DNA from: Halichondria panicea
Lineage: Eukaryota > Porifera > Demospongiae > Suberitida > Halichondriidae
Length of the DNA stretch: 64,000 nt
Direction: 5' to 3'
Assembly (NCBI RefSeq): GCF_963675165.1
Contig: NC_087377.1
Location: 13,450,198-13,514,197, forward strand
The position numbers and the translations under genes were made by a program. Below are positions 12,161 through 23,389 of this stretch, piece after piece. The first letter of the stretch is position 1; the number at the start of each line of letters is the position of its first letter. The notes beneath the pieces were generated by a model. The model was not told the DNA's origin. It was given only the letters and a program-made list of their open reading frames with translations, and did not search any database.

Positions 12161-13075
12161 CCCTTTAACCGTCACGGGCCACGATCGTGGCCCGCAATAA
12201 GTGACTTTTTTTGCGAAATTCTAATTCTGCGATACTTAGGAAGTAGCTCGAACTACGCACATCCCTGTATAGAGGAAGAGCTGTAGAATCACGTGCAATT
12301 TAGTCTAGAATTTTCCAAGCCACGTTGCTATGTTAAAATTTCATTAGCATCTTACCGCACGAAGTTTATAGCTATGGCTAGGTTGTTTACTTGTGCTGAT
12401 GTGCTTGAACAGCTTGAGGACAGCAATGGCGATGTCTCCTCTGGTGATGACAGTGCCTATGAAGGAGAGGGGATAGTAGGATACCTCCCAAAGGCTACCA
12501 GCTTTATGCCAGACGCTGATGAACTGTCTGGGACTGAGGACATGCATGACATAGACCTAGACTCTAGCGCTATGGACCAGGACGGTGAAAGACCAGGAGA
12601 GGGCTCACTGTGTGACTCTGGTAAGTAGTATAGTATAGCTAGAATATCAGTAGTAAGTATAGTATAGCTAAAATAGAATTAGCAGTAATGAACAGTCTTT
12701 ATGTGAGCTTGTAAATTTCATAGATCGTTCACCGAGCCCCACTTTCTCTCTGATGTCAAGATATATCTTAGCACTGTTACATTCAAATGATGTGAAAATC
12801 AAGCTCAGTCAAGCCTTTATACTATATGATAGGATGATCCATAAAAAAAAATGTTTGGATTTTATCTCACTGCTGGCCGGGCATTTAAAATGATAAAAAC
12901 GGGTGGGCGCAATAACCGTGGTTGCTATGGCAACACATGTTGCACCATTTTATTCCTTGTTGTATGGGCATTCTATTGGTATATGGTTGCTAGGCATTTT
13001 ATTGCTCTGGAAACCCGATAGAGAATTTACAGACATTTCACTTCACTGTTAATTAAGAATCCGACGGTTAAAGGG
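12161..13075 (+). mobile_element. piggyBac-like element, internally deleted
   Basis: Flanked by TTAA at 12157-12160 and 13076-13079. Ends are inverted: 'ccctttaaccgtc' at the left, 'gacggttaaaggg' at the right. Just inside the left end is a perfect 20-base palindrome (12174-12193). At 915 bp it is too short for a full transposase and keeps only an N-terminal exon-like segment. The unfilled site can be read in HEAT copy c near 24996-25012, where 'gaactgatttaaacaatg' runs on with a single TTAA. Confidence 0.85.
12374..12620 (+). pseudogene. piggyBac-type transposase N-terminal fragment
   Basis: About 82 residues from an ATG inside the TTAA element: 'MARLFTCADVLEQLEDSNGD', then an acidic, serine-rich stretch ending at a GT donor (ctctg/gtaagt). 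An acidic N-terminal region is usual in piggyBac-family transposases. The catalytic DDD core is absent from the element, so nothing active can be made from it. A longer frame opens upstream at 12293, but this ATG fits the acidic domain better. Confidence 0.6.
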
Positions 13076-13407
13076 TTAAACATTGGACGTTAGTAAGCGA
13101 CATGAGACCTAAAAAAAATAGGTAAGCCACTTGATCTAGAGCACTGCATGCATGGCTCTGGGAGAGTCGATACATGTATTACGTAATTATTGTGAAGATT
13201 GTGAGCAGGTATATTTCGAGGGTATAACTTTAATGCGTGGAATGACCGGTTTTCGCAGATTTAATTTCGGTGGAATAGCAGCCTTTTGCAGCATTCATGA
13301 ATGCGATTAGGGTAAATATTATATTATAAATTTTTCGCTTAATCAGCGAGAGAACAATTATACCCTCGATTAAGCCTGGTCTGATGTATTCTATTGTCTA
13401 TACCATA

Positions 13408-13618
13408 TTACTAGAATATTTTGCGAGTGAAAAACCTTTGTGAATGAGCCAAATCAGTAGAAAATTTGACCCTTTGCGATCTAAATATTGCGTTCTGGAA
13501 AGGATCATGTGTATTTACTAGTGATAATTAATTTTAGGTTTTGCGGATTTAATTGTTGCGAATTGATCAATCCTCGCAAAGTTCGCAAATGTTTGATGCT
13601 CAAAAAACATTCTAGTAA
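13408..13618. mobile_element. MITE with ends ttactagaatattttgcgag
   Basis: The left end 'ttactagaat' and right end 'attctagtaa' are inverted, about 210 bp apart. Similar sequence, including 'caatagttagatcg' and 'ctgatttggttc', is in the last intron of B (about 4895-5060), the matching intron of G, and near 44205-44345. Confidence 0.6.
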
Positions 13619-13735
13619 TACGGTACGAAAACAGGAAGTGTATTAAAAAAGCTCTGAATATAAAGGAAGTAAACAATTGCAAAGTAGGTTGTCTAGTCAG
13701 CAATCACATTAACCTTCTGACTGTCAATAAATAAG

Positions 13736-14850
13736 ATGACACTAATAGAGATAAAGCTCATTAGAGTTCTTCTAATTTGCTTTCTGGCTGGCTTCAGCAC
13801 TGGTAAGACTGACTGTTCAATTATAGATTTCCTTACATTGCTGCATGTTTCATAAAGCACAATATTCAGTGAGTGTGGAGAGACCATGTCCAATGGAAAC
13901 AGTCACTTTCACTTGCACTGCTCCTGGAGATTCTTTGAGAGGGGAACTGTCAGATGATCCTCGCATCACTGTCCGTACTACTACCTCTCCTCTCAATGTA
14001 CCCATGGTTCTAACAGATTACACGTGGACACTGATCGCATTTGATAACAATACATTAACATCTACTCTGACAAGAACAGCAAAGATTGAGAATGAGATCA
14101 CTGTGTCCTGTGGGGTTACAATGCCTCCTCTAACCACTATAGGATCTTCAACAATTCAATTGATTGGTGAGTAAAAGTGTCACTTGATGTCTCGTCCATT
14201 GATGTATGGTAAAACATGTAGATCCACCAGGATCACCTTCTACCATAAGACACTCCATTGCAAGTAGCTTAGCCTATGAAGTTAATGTGACTGTTGGTTG
14301 GGACCCTCCTACTGAGACTGGTGGTAGAGATGACCTCACCTACACAGTGACCGTCTCACCTCCAGCCCAGCTCTCTGCTAATGTTCTCACATCCGCCTCT
14401 GTCACTGTGACTGCTCAATACAATGTGGACTACACTGTCAGTGTTGTGGCTATCAATTGTGCTGGGAACAGTACGACTACTGAGTACAACTTTAGGATTG
14501 GTGAGTATTATTATTTGGACACAAATTGTCAACTCAGCTAGATCCTTCTCAGGTAACTGTCCTGTGTTGACCGACCCCATGAATGGAGCCTTTGGACCAG
14601 TCTCCAGCAGATTACCAGGATCCACAGTAAACATCCAGTGTGATGCTGGGTATGTATCTGCTGTTACGACGGTAACATGTGAGGATACACTGATGTGGAG
14701 TCCAGACCCTGAGGCTATTGAGTGTACATCACTAACCACACCTACTCCCACAACTCGTGAGTTATAAGCTTTTGGTTATTATATAGTTATGCCTCGGTGT
14801 GTGCATGCGAAAGCGAGCTAGGTATAAGGTAGTGTGTTTGTATGTCTGCA

Positions 14851-14882
<32 letters not shown>

Positions 14883-15687
14883 GTGTATACAGCTGCTCAA
14901 TGCTAAATGAAGTGAAAGTAAGAGTTTTTATATAGGCATGTTTCTTGGATTCTTGCAATTAGTGGATTTACAAATGAATGCTTGGTTCTCGAGTTATGCC
15001 TAATTTTGCTTACTTGAAGGCTGTTGCAGACGCGTTAGAATTCTATGTAGCAAAGCCTATAGATATAACTTACTTAGTTTGCACTAGAACGCTAGCTATA
15101 TATAGTGTACGTAGCTACAAATGGATAATTAATGCAATCTCTATACACAGCCCCTCCAATGAACTGCACAGCTCCACTACTCTCACCACGAAATAGCACC
15201 ATCAGTGATCATTCAGTATCATCTATTCCCGGTACACAAGTGACCTTCCAGTGTGATGATGAACTGTTCCCTGAGGGGATAATGACTGTTACCTGTCTAG
15301 CTACAGGAAAGTGGGACAAAAATCCAGAGGAGATCGTCTGCAGAGGCAATTTTAAGTGTATTCAGTAATGTTTTTTCACACTTCTCTCTTGAACCACCTA
15401 CAGCTGCTCCTTGTAATTGTGCCAGCCTATCTGATGGGAGTCGATTTGATGAAGCTGTCTCCATCAGTGTGGTTGTCACGGCAGTTCTATTCATAATCAT
15501 TGGATTGTTGATGGGACTCTTGATCATGTTTTTGCTCATGCGTAAGAAGGCAGTGTACTCCCCAGCAGCTAAAGAGCAAGCTAACGTAGGACCCACTGTA
15601 CCAGCTTGTCCTGTTTATGAAGAAGTGTCACGCAAAGAGGAGATGGAACTGAACACTAACCAAGCGTATGGACCATTAGGACTGTAA
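13736..15687 (+). CDS. Ig-FN3-CCP2 transmembrane receptor, gene C
   Basis: Six exons, 445 residues: 13736-13802, 13858-14166, 14222-14500, 14553-14756, 15151-15345, 15404-15687. Signal peptide 1-22 ('LIRVLLICFLAGFSTG'), Ig-like 23-125, FN3 126-218 ('WDPPTETGGRDDLTYTV'), CCP 219-286 and 287-351, then helix and tail with 'RKKAVYSPAAKEQ', 'VYEEVSRKEE' and 'NTNQAYG'. Two oddities. The frame is kept at exon 5 only with a GC donor (cagag/gcaatt); the next GT would break phase. The Ig core Trp is Gly ('SLRGELSDD' against 'SLRWEAPG' in E). One CCP exon fewer than B, D, E and G. Intron 4 holds a copy of the (GT)n repeat family. Probably a working receptor, less certain because of the splice site. Confidence 0.8.
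14789..15118 (+). repeat. Interspersed (GT)n repeat family copy in intron 4 of gene C
   Basis: Begins 'tatgcctcggtgtgtgcatg', has a (GT)n core at about 14858-14882, then 'cagctgctcaatg', 'ttctcgagttatgcctaat', 'gaaggctgttgcag' and 'cactagaacgctagct', each shared in order with 60700-61080. Confidence 0.7.
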
Positions 15688-16759
15688 AACTTCTGGTAAT
15701 TTTCATCAACAGCTAATGTAGACGTACTGTAAAAAATTAATATAGCACTACAACCGTTCATTATCAACAACTCAAGAACAACGTAAACAATAACATTGCC
15801 ACTATATGTTTTGTTCAATACATGTACCCGCAGATGATAAAAGCATGTGGCATAAAGTTATAAGCAGCTGTAAATAAAAGACACTGTTTAGTGTCTACGA
15901 TGGGGTTTTAGAAGCCTCAGAATCTTAAAGGCACATAGTATCCTAGCTGAGTGCGGTATAAAAAGTGCATACTTGGGGTTTTTTTAAATCCCATGGACAC
16001 CAACAAAAGTGTGTCAAACTCATTTAGATACTAGTATGCGTGCGCAATCTCTCTTACATGGCTTCTATAGAAACCGTGATAAAAGCAAGTAAACGCTGTG
16101 AACGCTATGTCAAACCTTCACTGAAAGAAACTCCACACAATCTCAAACATAGAACAATAAAACAGCCACTCCCACTTTCTATATGTAGTACACAATTACC
16201 ACCTCTGAGGCACTTTTCACATGACTTGTAGATCACATAAAAGTTAGACACTGTTTTGGAGGTGTCTATGGGATTTAAAAAGAAGCCCAAAGGCACTGTT
16301 TAAGTATCCCGAGCGTAGCGAGGGTACTACAAGTGGCTGAAGGCTTCTAAATCACATGAACACCGACAAAACAATGTCTCTAAATACTAGTGCACATGCG
16401 CAAACCTTGACTACAATACAGCAAGTTTATTTTGCAGGATATACTAAGTACGTAAGTTGCAGATATACTAAGTCCCACAGTACACCTCATCTGAGGTACT
16501 TTTCCCATGTACAGTTAGGTACGTCTCTTATTAACTAATGTCTAATGTCTAGTATATGCATGCAAGTACAAAGGAATCCTAAATGACATAATAATATGTA
16601 CACAATTACCTGTACAGATGTTTAGGAGAAACTGCATGTTGACATAATTATACTATATTTGATTTGACATGCATGCAGTTGTCTTGAGTTGTTGGCCTAA
16701 GTCGTATTCGTTATACAAGCCTAAGTCATGTAGCTACGTATATAGATATTATTCAAAGA
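15688..16759. other. Intergenic spacer with an inexact duplicated block
   Basis: No exon seen. Two related blocks, about 15888-16050 and 16250-16400, share 'gtgtctatgggatttaaa'-like, 'gaagcctcagaatc/gaaggcttctaaatc' and 'actagtatgcgtgcgcaa/actagtgcacatgcgcaa' pieces. It may be a decayed repeat element. Confidence 0.4.
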
Positions 16760-18386
16760 CTCACATTGCATTGTGTTGTTTTACATAGTGAGGTGAGACA
16801 GTTCACCCCAGAAGACTGCACCAGCCTATTGTCACTGCACTGTGAGGGGGGGGGGGAGTACATGTACATGTAATAAGTGGAGTATGCAGATCTCATTGAA
16901 ATAGGAAACAAGGACAGAGAAACATTGAAAACGTGCACTAAAAAAAGTTAAATACATGTAGTCACAGTACAATTTACGAAAATGTTATGTGGAATCTACT
17001 TTGAAAGTTTCTTACAGTGTCAGCTTTTGAGGAAATTTAGGTGAAATAGCTGGCTAAGAAATTTCAACCCAACCTATTGATAGTACCAAGGGCGTATGAA
17101 GAGAAGAGGGCATGCAACTCACAATGTAAACTGTGTATGTGTCAAAAAACTGATGAGTCAGCAGGATACGCTATATTTAGCCAACCGCCCACTAGAGGAG
17201 GTTGGTCACGATTAAGTAAGATTCACGTGAGCTTATGTTTTCTATGTAAAAACTCCAAACCCATCCAAGCTGCTGAGTCGGCACTTTTTATCTACTTTCT
17301 TCCATTAGCTCGTTTATCTCTCTTGTATAACATCTCCTGTTAGTTTTTGAGTCGTAGTAGTTTAACACTATACCTGCTACATCAAGACAGGAGTCAAAGA
17401 AACCAAGAATTTGAGGCAACAACTCAAAGTTTGTGGTTTATGGCTTGTTGCTTCTAGTACAACTATGCTACTCACTTTCTAGTGTCACTGAGCATTGTTA
17501 GCATTATTTACTACTAGTATAGAGAGCTACAATCATCTGCAGTATGTTAGCTTAGCTAGCTTAGCTAGAATAGCTACTTTCTCTGTAAGTTTCCATATAT
17601 CTTCACCATGCACGCACAAAAACGGTGCACGTGCAATGCATTCTTTACTATTTTTATATATAAGACCCCGCCCATTTGTTTTCTGATAGATAGTATAGTT
17701 GCATGCCCTCTTCTCTTCATACGCCCTTGATAGTACAACATACATCACTAAAGCAACTTTTTAGACATGCGTGCATAAATAATTACAAGTGCTAGAGTAT
17801 TTTTTGGATCACACAATGACATCAATGCACTGAACTTATAGTGATTCGTGCATGTATGTCGGACCTTCTCTGGGGTCATACTGAATGATACAATAAGTAT
17901 CCTTTATTCACCCATCTCACCAGTTTGAGCAGTGTCTCCAGGAGGTTGATGTGTTGAGGGTAGTGTCTGTGTTGTAGTGTCTCAGGGGAGAAGGGAGGAG
18001 GGAGGACACTCGGTCACCACACCCACTCACACCACTCAGCTCTCCAAGCAGGAGAATGGAACTGGAGGGTGTACAAGATTAGATTTGGTTAAAACTGCTA
18101 TTACGTATAATTATTATACTCTGCAGTGCCAATTTACATCACAACACACAGCACATTATTCATAAGCTCACTTGAGGATTCTCTTGTACACTGGCCCACA
18201 TTTATCTACCACAACATCTACAAAAACACATACCTTTATCACAAACACCTTGTACATGTACATAATTATAAGCTAGCATACCTTTATCCCATACCCCACT
18301 ACACCGTAAAGCTCCACACATCGTCATGGAAACACTACAACAGTACCACCCACCAGTCATCCCACGTAGGGTTCCAGACAATCCTT

Positions 18387-18465
<79 letters not shown>

Positions 18466-19582
18466 ATGTGTGTGTGTGTGTGTGTGGGTTGGTGGGTAGG
18501 GTTGAATTGTTGAGCTGTAATGTGTAAACATAATAAATATTATGTGTGCTACTGAACACATGATATCGGACTTTAGGTGATATAGGTTACACAGGCACTA
18601 TCACATGACCACCCACACACCTTAGTGCCCAGCTCTGCAGTGCAGATGCAGACTACATGCCTCTCTCACTGCATGGTTGGCTGCCTGGCTCTGGGATATG
18701 TAGAAGTCCACCTGCACACACATGCACCAACATCACTGAGACTGCTTCAATAATATTAATTTTATGAAAATTGTGAACTAAGGCCACACAAACTTAATGA
18801 CTTGTTTCTCAGGCCCTCGTGCTTCGATTTTTTGACCTCTCTTAAATCCTTTTATATACTCTGCTACTTTAATATTATGGTAATAATCGCCAGGTTTAAA
18901 ATTAAAATTGCCACATGATGGCACCTCGTGCCTTTCCTGACTTGTGCTTGACAGCTGAGTGTGTATTTTTTGTATGTGTATTTTTCCTAAAATGGTATTT
19001 TGTATGTACTTTTCCTGACATGTATGGAGGAGTGGCCAAGGTGTGGCCGGAAGTTTTTGCCCCACACACACAAAAAAAGCCTCCTCCTCCCCTCCTCGAT
19101 TGTTAATAGAATATGCCTGAGCAAGTGATCAAGTTTGTGTGGCCTAAGTATATATTGCTAACCTGCTGCTAATTAAATGATTGTAATGTCAGAATCGATC
19201 TTAAAATACCGCTATTTGACCCGCCAAAGAGTGTCGTTCTAACACACTGTCCATGGAAACACTCTTAGACTACTGTATAGCCAGTAATTTACGTGGGGTC
19301 AAAACATTCGAAGCTGAGCAATATTTATCAGTTCGTCGGATGAATTGCACAGACACATCAACATCACAACAAGATAGTTATTATAGTGATTACATAACGA
19401 TAGAGATCTTAACTAATTTAAGTGCTGCAGAAATATCATGTAGCTCGTCCACATTTGTGTGTTCTAATCACCCACTCACCACTTTGTGGATGTGCTGCTC
19501 GACCAGCTGCACTCCCCTGGTCTGTGTGACTACCCTCCAGGTCTCCTGAGAGTAGAGCCTCACACCCTCAGCCACATAGTAC
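16760..19582 (-). pseudogene. HEAT/ARM-repeat protein gene copy b (broken)
   Basis: On the - strand: intact-looking exon 19582-19480 ('YYVAEGVRLYSQETWRVVTQ'), exon 18711-18621 ('VDFYISQSQAANHAVRE') with four extra bases against the 87-base exon of copies c and d (frameshift), a heavily changed version of the 'EQGLSETVLLKCFHDDSWPV' exon near 18390-18310, an exon near 18045-17930 ('HYPQHINLLETLLKL') where the 5' part runs into TGA, and a faint relic at 16850-16770. Follows gene C tail-to-tail. Not functional. Confidence 0.6.
18392..18487. repeat. (GT)n microsatellite
   Basis: Almost pure GT dinucleotide for about 95 bases. Long open frames of alternating Cys-Val or Thr-His across it are artefacts. 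Confidence 0.95.
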
Positions 19583-20189
19583 CTGAGGGGGAGGGAGAGA
19601 TAGTGAAATACAGTGTAACAATGAACAAAGGACCCTCGGAAAAACCGTGACACACCTCAACATTATTGAATGTGATAAATACGCGTAGCGAGGTTTCACT
19701 GCAGTGTATCCATAGTTACAGCAAGGACAATCTCGCTACCATTTATCAAGTGGTGAAAACCTACTGAACAATAAAGTACATAGGAGTGCAAATGGTAAGC
19801 ATCATTCAACCAATAAACACATTCTGTACTAGGGTGGGTAGATTTGGTAAAGATGTCAGAATGGATAAGCAATAAACACTCCGATTCAAAACAGAGGGTA
19901 TAAGATCCACTCTATAACTAGAGCACCGAAGTGCAAACCCTTTGGACATGGTGCCTACAACACAAAGATGGTTAAAAAAATTAACACTATAACGCCTAAT
20001 ATAAGTTAGAAGTTATAATAAAAAATATAAATAAATATTATTATACCAATCAAAACAGGCACCAACACGCGGTTAATACATGTACTCTCACTAGTGACTG
20101 CTACTGAACACATGCACACACACTCAACAGATTAGGATTAAAAACTAAAACCGGCTAAAAATAATGTTGACCTCAAAGACGAAGTAGAC

Positions 20190-20684
20190 CTATATAGGAA
20201 TGCTGCATCCACCATAACGGTAGGTTTTCATGTAGGTCCTATATATAAAAGTTATAAAAGAAAAAAACGATGTGTTTCTAGGATGTTTGTAGAGTTGCAG
20301 GTTTTGAATGCTTTTTGTAGTGGAGCATAATTTTGAAGTTAGCGGGAGACGGTTGTAGTGCAGAGCACCTGAATATTCAAAACTCCTTCGGTAATGTTCG
20401 GATTTTGGCTGGCCTATGTTTCCTGATCCACGGGTCCCACTGTACAGTGATGAATTGAGCTTGAACTTGTTCGTCAGGTAGGGAGGGGAAAGGTTCAGCA
20501 GACATTTGTGCACTTGGGTGAGCATGAATCTTTGGTGCCTTTCATGGAGTGTGATCCAGCCAAGTTGGTGCCTGAAGGGTGAGCTGCTGGTGCGTGGAGG
20601 TTTTGCCAATATCACACGTACGTATTCCATAGTTCTGGAACTACTATTGTCGATAAATGGTATCCAATGCATACAATTATACAC
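20190..20684 (-). pseudogene. Non-LTR retrotransposon C-terminal fragment
   Basis: An open frame of about 164 codons on the - strand with the C-terminal pattern of CR1/L2-type reverse transcriptases: 'LGWITLHERHQRFMLTQVHK', 'LLNLSPPYLTNKF', 'RRSFEYSGALHYNRLP', then 'NLQLYKH'. The catalytic region is missing, so it is a 5'-truncated copy. The frame is still open, suggesting a fairly recent insertion. Confidence 0.75.
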
Positions 20685-20998
20685 TCACAAAACTAGTTAA
20701 CTTGATCAATGATGATATTTACTTCAATACATGACTGTATCCAGACTCTAATGTATGTCAAAAAGTCACTCAACACATGCAGTACGTATATTAATGTTGT
20801 TTTTTGTTTCCAACACCCCTATCTATTTTGTTTTCAACACCCCTATACTAACTCATTTGTGGGTGTAGATCAACAATGCAATGAGAACCCACCTTCTAGT
20901 TGAGAATTTAATAGGTTAGTGTTTCACTATAGGCTATATGGTGAGAACTGATCTGGCAGTCAAGTCATTGATAAAATACCTTTGTCCTGCCTCCATGC

Positions 20999-23097
20999 AT
21001 GATGACACATGCTGAGACTAGATCTATTTGGGTTTTAGTGGTTGGTAAGTCACTGTTTATAACTTGCATGCCAGTTGCTGTACAGTAACTAGTCTATCGT
21101 TTTGCTAGAAAGTTTCATGTTAGTGTCATGCATGCTTGCTCTCTTCACTATACAGGTGTACCATTGGTGTTTGGTAGTCTGACTCGTGACTACACTGAGA
21201 CGCCCTGTGTTGGGGATGTGATATCCGTCACGTGCACAGTGCCTGGAGTTTCCTTGGATTGGGACGTGCCTGATCCAACTAGGAATATACGAATTATTGC
21301 GTCAACCGAACCATTCCAACGAGATCAGTACTCAGTCACATTAGTGATACTCAACTCCACTAGTTCAATAATCACCTCCAGTTTGAGTTTCCCTGCAGCT
21401 GATGCGATCACTATTGGATGTTTTCCTATACTACAACCGGAGTTGAGGGAAGAACTCATCATACTGACAGCTAGTGAGTCTATTAGCCTGGGCTTTTTAC
21501 AATGCCATAAACCTCTTACTTTACAGCTACTCCTTTACCACCGACTGGATTCAGTGACTTAATTCTGAGCAGCTCAGCCATTGAAGTCAGTGTATCTGTG
21601 CAGTGGGACCCTCCTACTGAGACTGGTGGTAGAGATGACCTCACCTACACAGTGACCATCTCACCTCCGGCCCAGCTCTCTGTTACTGTCCTCACATCCA
21701 CCTCTGTCACTGTGACTGCCCAATACAATGTGGACTACACTGTCAGTGTTGTCGCTACCAACTGTGCTGGGAACAGTACAACAGCTGAATACAACTTTAC
21801 GATTGGTGAGTCAATATGGTCTTTATAAATAGCACACTATATTATTATACTGACCCCCTCTTATGCAGGTGGCTGTCCTGTGTTGACTGACCCCATGAAT
21901 GGAGTGTTTGGACCAGCCTCCAGCAGATTACCAGGATCCACAGTAACCATCCAATGTGATGCTGGATATGTATCTGCTGTTACAATGGTGACATGTGCGG
22001 ATGCACTGATTTGGAGTGCCGACCCTGAGGCTATTGAGTGTATATCACTACCCACACTCCCTCCCACAACTCGTGAGTTGAGTTCTTGATTTTACAAAAA
22101 CTTATTTGTTCACCTCACATGCAGCTCCAATGAACTGCACAGCTCCACTATCCTCACCACAGAATGGTACTATCAGTGATCATTCAGTACCAGCTATTCC
22201 CGGTACACAAGTGACCTTCCAGTGTGACGATGGACTGTTCCCTGAGAGGATAATGACTGCCACCTGTCTAGCTACAGGAGAATGGGACAAGATCCCGGGG
22301 AAGATCGTCTGCAGAAATGAGTCTAGTAAGCTATACCTGCATGGTTTATGGTTCGGTGTACTCAGATCAAAAGTTCGAATTACTAAAATTCAAATGAGCG
22401 TATAATTATAATGTTCAATTTTTACATCAATCATATTCCTTGTACCCAGTTTCCTGTGTTCTGCCTGCTCCTCCACTTAATGGAGCATTACTCACTAACT
22501 GTCAGAACACTAACCTAGTCGAGGGCTCAGTCATTACCTTCCAATGTGATCCTGGGTTTTCACTGGTGGGTGAAGCAACTGTCACTTGTAACAACTCTGG
22601 TCTGTGGGATCCCGACCCGGCTCTATTGGAATGTGTATCTAGAAGTTGTACGTACACACAAGTATACTATAATCATATAATTATATAAGCTGATACAAGA
22701 ACACACTTTTAGTAAAAATGAATAGCTATAATCATAGTCTTACTCTTGTGATGCACGCCCTCCCATTGTTTATTGGAACTCTCTATACATATATTTTTCG
22801 CTCTAAAAATGTTGCCTCCTCCCATGCACAGTTCAATCACCCATCCTATTTACCGGAGAGGTTCTTTCTATCAGTGTGGTTGTCACTGCAGTTGCTTTCA
22901 CAGTCATTGGATTCCTCACTGGACTCCTAGTGATGCACCTTTGCTCTCGTAAGAAGGCAGTGTACTCTCTAGCAACTGAAGGACAAGCTAACGTAGGACC
23001 CACTGCACCAGTTGGTCCTGTTTATGAGGAGGTGTCACCACCCAAAGAGGAGATTGAACTGAACACTAACCAGGCGTATGGACCAGTAGGACTGTGA
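20999..23097 (+). CDS. Ig-FN3-CCP3 transmembrane receptor, gene D
   Basis: Seven exons, 503 residues: 20999-21044, 21156-21473, 21527-21805, 21869-22072, 22125-22325, 22450-22647, 22832-23097, all joined in phase 1. The leader is short (MMTHAETRSIWVLVVG); the start is the first of two adjacent ATGs and is the weakest call. Ig-like 16-121 is unlike that of C or E ('SVTCTVPGVSLDWDV', 'ITIGCFP'). FN3 122-214 is nearly identical to C and E ('WDPPTETGGRDDLTYTV'). CCPs 215-282, 283-349, 350-415. Helix 'VVVTAVAFTVIGFLTGLLVM', then 'SRKKAVYSLATEGQ' and a tail with 'VYEEVSPPKEE' and 'NTNQAYG'. Same receptor role inferred. The most compact array gene; every intron is under 200 bases. Confidence 0.85.
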
Positions 23098-23389
23098 AAA
23101 TTATAACATTCCCACAGGCCTAATTATCGGTTATAACTACGTATAGTATAGTGTATAGCGTTTTTTGTACGATTTATTAAATTTTTGCCACAAAAACATT
23201 TGCAATGTGAAAAGTTGGTAGAATTGGCCCGGGGAAATACCAAAAAGCGTGGAAACAAGAAAGCAGGCGCAAGCATAACGACAATTCGTTAACACAATAA
23301 TTATATGAATTGATATGGATATATATATAGATGCAGTCGTCCTAGGTTTTGAGTTGTTAGCCTAAGTCATGTAGCTACGTAGATATTCA

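Noticed and set aside
18126-18561. Long open frames on both strands over the (GT)n tract
   Set aside because: They are produced by the dinucleotide repeat (alternating Cys/Val or Thr/His) and have no domain content.
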